From assembly GCA_035937595.1 (NCBI GenBank), contig DASZHS010000012.1, forward strand, positions 3,543 to 67,542: a DNA stretch of 64,000 bases, given 5' to 3'. The translations under genes were made by a program, and so were the position numbers. Source of the DNA: Palsa-459 sp035937595 (GTDB lineage Bacteria; Actinomycetota; Acidimicrobiia; Acidimicrobiales; RAAP-2). The notes under the pieces were generated by a model that saw only the letters and a list, made by a program, of their open reading frames with translations, was not told where the DNA came from and did not search any database. Below, one piece after another: positions 59,582 through 64,000 of the stretch (positions within the stretch are counted from its first letter, which is position 1; each line of letters opens with the position of its first letter).

Positions 59582-61048
59582 TCAGGGAGCCGCGCCGCCC
59601 GGCGCCGAGCCGACCACCTCGGGCCACCGGCCGAGCCGATCGGGCGACAGCAGCATCGAGGTGTAGGTCCGGTCGAGGTGCTCCTGGCGCCACCCGGCGA
59701 GCGCCTGGGCGAGCGGCAGCACGACGCCGGGGTCACCGGTCTCGGTCCGCCACGTCGGATCGGCACGGAGGTCGAAGCAGCGCCACGTGCCGTCGCCGAA
59801 CTGCACGTAGGCGTGCGTCGTGGTGCGAACGACGGCGAGGTTCTGGCGCTCGAGCCGTCGGTCGATCGGCCACGCGGGCACGTCGCGACCGATGAAGACG
59901 TAGCGCCAGTCCCACTCCCAGTGCGCCGCGTCGCGCCACCAGGGCGGCGACGAGCCGTCGAGGAACGCCGTGAGCGGCAGCCCGTCGACCTGGGCCGGGA
60001 TCGGCGCGCCGACCAGCTCGCAGATCGTCGGCAGCACGTCGACGTTCTCGGTGAAGGCGGTGACGACGGTGCCGTGCGCGTGGGCGCGGCGCGGGTCGCG
60101 GATGACGCAGGGCACGTGGTAGCTCTCCTCGAAGTACCCGAGCTTCTCGACGAGCCCGTGGTCGCAGAGCTGCTCGCCGTGGTCCGCCGCGACGACGACC
60201 ACCGTGTCCTGCCACTCGCCGCGCCGGCGGATCGCGTCGAGGGCGCGGCCGAGCTGCGCATCGACCTCGGTCACCATCCCGAAGTACTGCGCTCGCAACG
60301 CTCGCTGCCCCGCCTCGTCAGCGGGTGCGGCGACCACGGGCAGGCCGAGCATCGTGGCGTGCAGCGGGTGCACGTCGTCGGCGGGCGCGATCGGCAGGTC
60401 CACGTCGGCCGGGTCGTACAGCGAGGCGTACTCGCCCGCCGCGGCGTACGGCGAGTGCGGGCGCAGGTAGCTCAAATGGGCGCACCAGCCCGGCTCCTGG
60501 CGCTCGAGCCACGCGAGGAGCTGGTCGGTGAGGAACGCCGAGTGCGAGTGCTCGGCGCGACGTGCCGGCTCGCCGCGGAGCGCGTCGACCCAGTGCGCGG
60601 GGACCTCGTAGCCGAGCCCCTCGAGCCACCGGCGCCACGGCGCCTGGTCCTCCGGCAGGAGCACGCCGATCGACATGCCGGGGAGCACCCCGTCGTAGTG
60701 GTCGAGTCGCGGATCCGACGGGCCGTCCGCGGCGAGGGGGTCGAGGCCGATGTCGGTGTAGCCGAACAGCGTGGGGTCGAAGCCGTGCCGCCGGAGCATG
60801 CGCGCGACGTTGTCGAAGCGGTCGGGCAGGGGCGTGCCGTTCGCGACCACCCGGTTGTTCATCTGGTACGTGCCCGTGTACAGCGCGGCGCGCCCGGGCG
60901 AGCACGGCGCCGCCTGGGAGTAGTGGCTCGCGAAGCGCACGCCCTCGGCGCAGAGCGCGTCGAGCGTCGGCGTGCGCACGAGGGGGTGCCCTGCGGCGCC
61001 GAGGACGTCGGCGCGGCACTGGTCCAAGGTGACGAGGAGCAGGTTCAC
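59582..61048 (-). CDS. type I sulfatase/phosphatase-superfamily hydrolase
   Basis: 488 residues from GTG 61048. Alkaline-phosphatase-like sulfatase fold: VNLLLVTLDQCRADVLG (metal Asp), APCSPGRAALYTG with the formylglycine-type Cys49 in CxPxR, VVVAADHGEQLCDHG (metal Asp-His), and VDVLPTICELVGAPIP. The CSPGR motif predicts conversion of Cys to formylglycine by a sulfatase-modifying enzyme, which is not in this window. No signal peptide is visible, so it is probably cytoplasmic. Substrate unknown; phosphonate monoester hydrolases share these motifs. Confidence 0.88.
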   Translation of the reverse strand: MNLLLVTLDQCRADVLGAAGHPLVRTPTLDALCAEGVRFASHYSQAAPCSPGRAALYTGTYQMNNRVVANGTPLPDRFDNVARMLRRHGFDPTLFGYTDIGLDPLAADGPSDPRLDHYDGVLPGMSIGVLLPEDQAPWRRWLEGLGYEVPAHWVDALRGEPARRAEHSHSAFLTDQLLAWLERQEPGWCAHLSYLRPHSPYAAAGEYASLYDPADVDLPIAPADDVHPLHATMLGLPVVAAPADEAGQRALRAQYFGMVTEVDAQLGRALDAIRRRGEWQDTVVVVAADHGEQLCDHGLVEKLGYFEESYHVPCVIRDPRRAHAHGTVVTAFTENVDVLPTICELVGAPIPAQVDGLPLTAFLDGSSPPWWRDAAHWEWDWRYVFIGRDVPAWPIDRRLERQNLAVVRTTTHAYVQFGDGTWRCFDLRADPTWRTETGDPGVVLPLAQALAGWRQEHLDRTYTSMLLSPDRLGRWPEVVGSAPGGAAP

Positions 61049-61090
61049 CGCCGCACTGTGGCAGGGGTCGGGGGCGCACGCCAGCCCCTG

Positions 61091-61119
61091 TTGCATCGGC
61101 TATCGATATCGACTATCGA
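61091..61119 (+). promoter_or_regulatory. possible leaderless promoter of padR
   Basis: TTGCAT (61091-61096) and TATCGA (61114-61119) are spaced by 17 nt and place transcription initiation at or next to the padR ATG (61126). No ribosome site precedes that ATG, which fits a leaderless mRNA, common in actinobacteria. The -10 lies inside the operator repeats. Confidence 0.4.
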
Positions 61120-61122
61120 TAT
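61100..61122. promoter_or_regulatory. twin-palindrome operator between sulfatase and padR
   Basis: CTATCGATAT occurs twice in direct orientation, at 61100-61109 and 61113-61122, 13 bp apart. Each copy contains the perfect 8-bp palindrome TATCGATA. This AT-rich island stands out from its surroundings, touches the padR start and covers its -10. PadR proteins usually bind AT-rich palindromes in their own promoter, so this is a likely autoregulatory site. Confidence 0.65.
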
Positions 61123-61125
61123 TAG

Positions 61126-61431
61126 ATGGACCTCGTCCGGGACTTCCGACGCGGCGCCGTGCGGCTCCACGTGCTCTTCCACGCCGCGACCGAGGAGGTC
61201 TACGGGGCCGAGATCGCACAAGAGCTCGCTCGCCACGGGCACGCCGTGAGCCCCGGCACGCTCTATCCGCTGCTCCACGCGCTCGAGGCCGCCGGCGACC
61301 TGACGTCGCGCACGGTCACCGTCGCCGGGCACCGCCGGCGGTGCTATCGGCTGACCGCGCACGGCCGGCGCACGCTCGCCTCGTGCGTCGAGGCGCTCCG
61401 CGAGCTCGCCGACGAGGTGCTCGCGCGGTGA
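61126..61431 (+). CDS. PadR-family transcriptional regulator
   Basis: 101 residues, the size of a short (subfamily 2) PadR repressor. Winged helix: VYGAEIAQELARHGHAVSPGTLYPLLHALEAAGDL is the PadR recognition region, followed by the wing VAGHRRRCYRLTAHGRRTL and a C-terminal dimer helix. It overlaps chrA by 4 bp. PadR-type regulators (ChrI) have been described beside chromate transporters, which supports a role in controlling chrA. The gene directly follows the palindromic operator. Confidence 0.9.
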   Translation: MDLVRDFRRGAVRLHVLFHAATEEVYGAEIAQELARHGHAVSPGTLYPLLHALEAAGDLTSRTVTVAGHRRRCYRLTAHGRRTLASCVEALRELADEVLAR

Positions 61432-62597
61432 CGGCGCCCGGCCCGCGCGTCGGGCTCAGCACCGTCGCGCTGGAGTGGGGCCGCATCGGGGTGCTCGGCT
61501 TCGGCGGGCCGCCCGCGCACATCTCCCTGCTGCGCGCGCTGTGCGTCGAGCGCCGCGCGTGGCTCACGCCGAAGGACTTCGAGGACGGCATCGCCGCCAC
61601 CAACCTCCTGCCGGGCCCCGCGTCGACGCAGCTCGCCATCTTCTGTGCGTGGCGCGTCGCCGGCGTCCCGGGGGCCGTCCTCGGCGGCCTCGCGTTCATC
61701 TGCCCGGGGCTCGCGATCATCCTCGTGCTCGCGGCCCTCTTCCTGCAGCGCCACCCGCCGCTCGGCGTCCTCGGGGCCGCGAGCGGCGCGGGCGCCGCGG
61801 TCCCCGCCGTCGCGCTGGCCGCCGCGCTCGCCCTCCTCGGCCCCAGCTGGTCGCGCGCGGGCACCAAGGTCGGGTCGAGGGCTCGGTGGACCGGCTACCT
61901 CGCGCTCGGTGCGGTGGCGGCCGCGACCGTCGGCCCGTACCTCGTGCTCGTGATCGCCGGGTGCGGCACGGTCGAGCTCCTCGTTCGACGGCCACGCACC
62001 ACCGTGGCGCCGCGCCACGCGCTCCTCATCGGGCTCCGTCGTGCGATGCCGCTCGCCACGGGCGGCCTCGGTGCGGTGGCCTGGGTCGCCTTCAAGGTCG
62101 GCGCCCTCTCCTACGGCGGCGGCTTCGTCATCGTGCCCCTGATGCAGCACGACGCCGTCTCGATCTACCACTGGATGACGCCCGCGCAGTTCCTCGACGC
62201 CGTGGCGCTCGGGCAGGTGACGCCGGGTCCGGTGGTCCAGACCGTCGCCGTGGTCGGCTACGCCGCCGGCGGCATCGGCGGTGGGCTGCTCGCCGCCCTG
62301 GTCGCCTTCGCGCCGTCGTTCGCCTTCATCATCCTGTTGAGCCCCCACTTCGACCGGCTCCGCGCGAGCCGCGGCGTCCAGGCCTTCCTCACCGGGGCGG
62401 GCAGCGCCGCGATCGGCGCCATCGCGGGGGCGGCCGTGCCGCTCGGGCTCGCGCTGTCGCAGTGGTGGCAGCTCGGGGTGCTCGCCGCCGCCGCCGTGTG
62501 GCTGCTCGCCCTTCGCCGCGCGGCGCTGCCCTGCCTGCTCGGCGCCGGCGTCATCGGTGCGATCGCCGCGCTCGCCGGTGCGCCGGTTGCCCACTGA
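61428..62597 (+). CDS. chrA: ChrA-family (CHR) chromate transporter
   Basis: 389 residues from GTG 61428 (GTGA overlap with padR). Two homologous halves, each beginning with a CHR domain: GVLGFGGPPAHISLL with LPGPASTQLAIFCAW in the first, and VGALSYGGGFVIVPLMQ with ALGQVTPGPVVQTVAVVGY in the second. About ten membrane helices. Full-length CHR proteins export chromate by proton antiport. The conserved GFGGP and PGP motifs are intact. Confidence 0.92.
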   Translation: MTAPGPRVGLSTVALEWGRIGVLGFGGPPAHISLLRALCVERRAWLTPKDFEDGIAATNLLPGPASTQLAIFCAWRVAGVPGAVLGGLAFICPGLAIILVLAALFLQRHPPLGVLGAASGAGAAVPAVALAAALALLGPSWSRAGTKVGSRARWTGYLALGAVAAATVGPYLVLVIAGCGTVELLVRRPRTTVAPRHALLIGLRRAMPLATGGLGAVAWVAFKVGALSYGGGFVIVPLMQHDAVSIYHWMTPAQFLDAVALGQVTPGPVVQTVAVVGYAAGGIGGGLLAALVAFAPSFAFIILLSPHFDRLRASRGVQAFLTGAGSAAIGAIAGAAVPLGLALSQWWQLGVLAAAAVWLLALRRAALPCLLGAGVIGAIAALAGAPVAH

Positions 62598-62668
62598 CCG
62601 CGGTCGGCATGCCGGTCTCCGCGCGTCGTCCATGCGACGATCTCAGCGCCGCGAGCGAGGGAGGGCAG

Positions 62669-63367
62669 GTGACGACCAAGAGCCCCCGTTGCCCGCTCGG
62701 CCACCCCGTGGGTGCTGGTGCCGCCTTCTGCACGACGTGCGGGGCGACCCTGGCTCGGACGGCGCCGGCCGCGCGGACCTGCCCCAACGGCCACGCCGTG
62801 GGTCCCTCGGCCACCTACTGCCCGACGTGCGGCGCGAGAGCCGCCGCCGCGCCGCCCACCGAGCGGTGGTGCCCCAACGGTCACCGCTTAGGTCCGACGG
62901 CGGCGTACTGCCCGGCCTGCGGCGCGCGGGCCGCCGACGCGACGGCCCCAGCCCTCTCCCCCACCGTCGGCTTCGCGGCCCCGCCGCCCGCCTACCCCGC
63001 CGCGTCGTACCCCACTTCCGGCGCGGCGTACCCAGCTGCCGCGTACCCGCCGTCGTTCCACGGCGCGTCGGGCTCGCCCGCGGCGTACCCGCCGGCGCCG
63101 TACCCGCCGCAGGGCTACGCCCAGTGGGGCACCTACAACTTCGTGCCGCAGCGCCCGGTCGCAGGACTCGCGATCGCCGCGTTCGTCGTGAGCCTCGTCT
63201 GGCTCTACGGGGTCACGTCCGTCGTCGCGATCGCGCTCGGGATCGCCGCGCTGCACAGGAGCAAGGAGCGCCACGAGCGAGGGCGCGGCCTCGCGATCGC
63301 CGGCATCGTCATCGGTGGCGTCGGTGCGTGCATCGGCCTCGGCGTGCTGCTCGCGCACGTCGGCTGA
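62669..63367 (+). CDS. triple zinc-ribbon protein with DUF4190-like membrane domain
   Basis: 232 residues from GTG 62669 with GGGAGGGCAG upstream (ATG 62609 would add 20). Three tandem ribbons of form CPxGHxxGxxxxxCxxCG occupy residues about 8-75, each with three Cys and one His. A Pro/Tyr/Ala-rich segment (repeats of AYPAA and PYPP) follows to about 155. Two helices at the end (AIAAFVVSLVWLYGVTSVVAIALG and AIAGIVIGGVGACIGLGVLLA) joined by ALHRSKERHERGRGL are the DUF4190 signature. Function unknown; probably a membrane-bound adaptor or sensor. Confidence 0.82.
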   Translation: MTTKSPRCPLGHPVGAGAAFCTTCGATLARTAPAARTCPNGHAVGPSATYCPTCGARAAAAPPTERWCPNGHRLGPTAAYCPACGARAADATAPALSPTVGFAAPPPAYPAASYPTSGAAYPAAAYPPSFHGASGSPAAYPPAPYPPQGYAQWGTYNFVPQRPVAGLAIAAFVVSLVWLYGVTSVVAIALGIAALHRSKERHERGRGLAIAGIVIGGVGACIGLGVLLAHVG

Positions 63368-63378
63368 GCCGCCGACCC

Positions 63379-63807
63379 CTACCCGCCGAGGATGCGCCGC
63401 CAGTCCGGGTCGCACTGGTAGAGGAGCTGCTCGCAGCGCTCGGCCTCGTCGGCCTCGCTGATGGCGCTGGCGGCCGCGCGCAGCGCCTCGAGCGAGCGCA
63501 GGAACCCGAGGTTCTCGTCCCGGGTCGCGCGCACGAACCCGCTCCCGCGCCAGCCCGACCGTCGGAGGCTGTCGAGGCCCCGGTGGTAGCCCACGCGCGC
63601 GAAGGCGTACGAGGAGATGGGGTCGTCGGCGGTCTCGGCGAGCGACGCCCACGCGTCGAGCAACGTCGGCCACCTCGCCGCGACGCGCCGGAGCGCCTGC
63701 TGCTCGCCTGCGGCGTCGTCGAGGGCGGCGCGCTGCTCGTCGGTGATCGGCGCGAGCACGGTCTCGGGCGCCTGCGGGGTGAACGTCACGGGGTGCTCCT
63801 CTGGCAT
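63379..63807 (-). CDS. DUF3151 protein
   Basis: 142 residues from ATG 63807 with GAGGAGGCGCC directly upstream. The DUF3151 pattern is clear: TLLDAWASLAETADDPISSYAFARVGYHRGLDSLRRSGWRGSG, then ENLGFLRSLEALRAAA and ERCEQLLYQCDPDW. It is an all-helical, TPR-like protein confined to actinobacteria, with unknown role. It is convergent with the zinc-ribbon gene (11 bp apart). The remaining about 190 bp to the window edge show no gene I can support. Confidence 0.88.
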   Translation of the reverse strand: MPEEHPVTFTPQAPETVLAPITDEQRAALDDAAGEQQALRRVAARWPTLLDAWASLAETADDPISSYAFARVGYHRGLDSLRRSGWRGSGFVRATRDENLGFLRSLEALRAAASAISEADEAERCEQLLYQCDPDWRRILGG

Positions 63808-64000
63808 GGCGCCTCCTCTTCGGCATGCTACGAAGCACGGCACGAGGATCGAGCGCTCGCCGAATCCCCGGACGGGTAGGGTGCCGCGGAGGTCGCGAGC
63901 CGTGCCGGATCCTGCACACCCTGTCCACGTCGTCGCGCGGCACCGCCGTCGCACGCAGCGTCGAGAGCGGCACGCGGCGGTGCGGCCGTGACGAACGACG

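Noticed and set aside
61475..62668. Long plus-strand frame running through chrA into the zinc-ribbon gene
   Set aside because: The part overlapping chrA is Arg/Ala-rich shadow sequence. Only the part from GTG 62669 shows zinc ribbons and membrane helices, and it has its own ribosome site.
63820..64000. Start of a further plus-strand gene at the right edge (GTG 63988)
   Set aside because: Only four codons remain in the window and no ribosome site precedes it, so it cannot be supported.
1..64000. tRNA, rRNA, insertion sequences, prophage, CRISPR array
   Set aside because: I looked for T-loop-like GTTCGAATC motifs, transposase DDE or HTH motifs, regularly spaced repeats and phage genes on both strands and saw none. 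Short tandem repeats at 19454-19528 and 35607-35671 have no spacers and are not CRISPR.

Overview
The window is very GC-rich, densely coded on both strands, and starts many genes with GTG. It carries Wag31-type DivIVA, SepF, a meso-diaminopimelate-type MurE, a proteasome activator (Bpa), DUF3040 and DUF3151. Together these point to Actinomycetota. The Acidimicrobiia are my best guess at class level (inference; no rRNA is present to settle it). I saw no tRNA, rRNA, insertion sequence, phage gene or CRISPR array. This looks like a core chromosomal segment.

Layout. 1-9 kb: edge of a hypothetical gene, secreted flavin oxidase, PaiB-like protein, dnaE, bpa, Rrf2 regulator, group-2-like sigma factor, nitroreductase. 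9-27 kb (minus strand): a long cell-wall and division cluster in the order mraZ-rsmH-ftsL-ftsI-murE-mraY-ftsW-murG-murC-murB-ftsQ-ftsZ-yggS-sepF-yggT-divIVA, then a DksA/TraR zinc-finger protein with a histone-like Lys/Ala tail, lspA and rluD. murF and murD are absent from their usual places. 27-35.6 kb: lipoate-ligase-like protein, HNH protein, ROK kinase, small membrane proteins, secreted beta-propeller, tyrosine phosphatase, MFS exporter. 35.6-49.3 kb: a glycogen/alpha-glucan island. One arm encodes phosphorylase, a single-chain 4-alpha-glucanotransferase/branching-enzyme fusion, and a second phosphorylase. The facing arm encodes a GH63-like glucosidase and GlgX debranching enzyme. 49.6-64 kb: cation exchanger with a possible structured leader, nitronate monooxygenase, GNAT, MsrA, ABC exporter with twin permeases, CoA-transferase, secreted beta-helix protein, sulfatase, PadR-ChrA pair with a twin-palindrome operator, zinc-ribbon/DUF4190 protein and DUF3151.

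How it works together. The division cluster makes lipid II (MurE, MraY, MurG, MurC, MurB), polymerises it (FtsW, FtsI) and builds the ring (FtsZ, SepF, FtsQ, FtsL, DivIVA). Most of its junctions are overlapping stop/start codons, so translation is probably coupled from mraZ to ftsQ. ftsZ appears to have its own promoter. The glucan island holds enzymes to branch, debranch, rearrange and phosphorolyse storage glucan. A ROK glucokinase lies nearby in a separate operon. The most unusual items are the MalQ-GlgB fusion, the Lys/Ala-tailed DksA protein, the missing murD/murF and the likely CTG start of dnaE.
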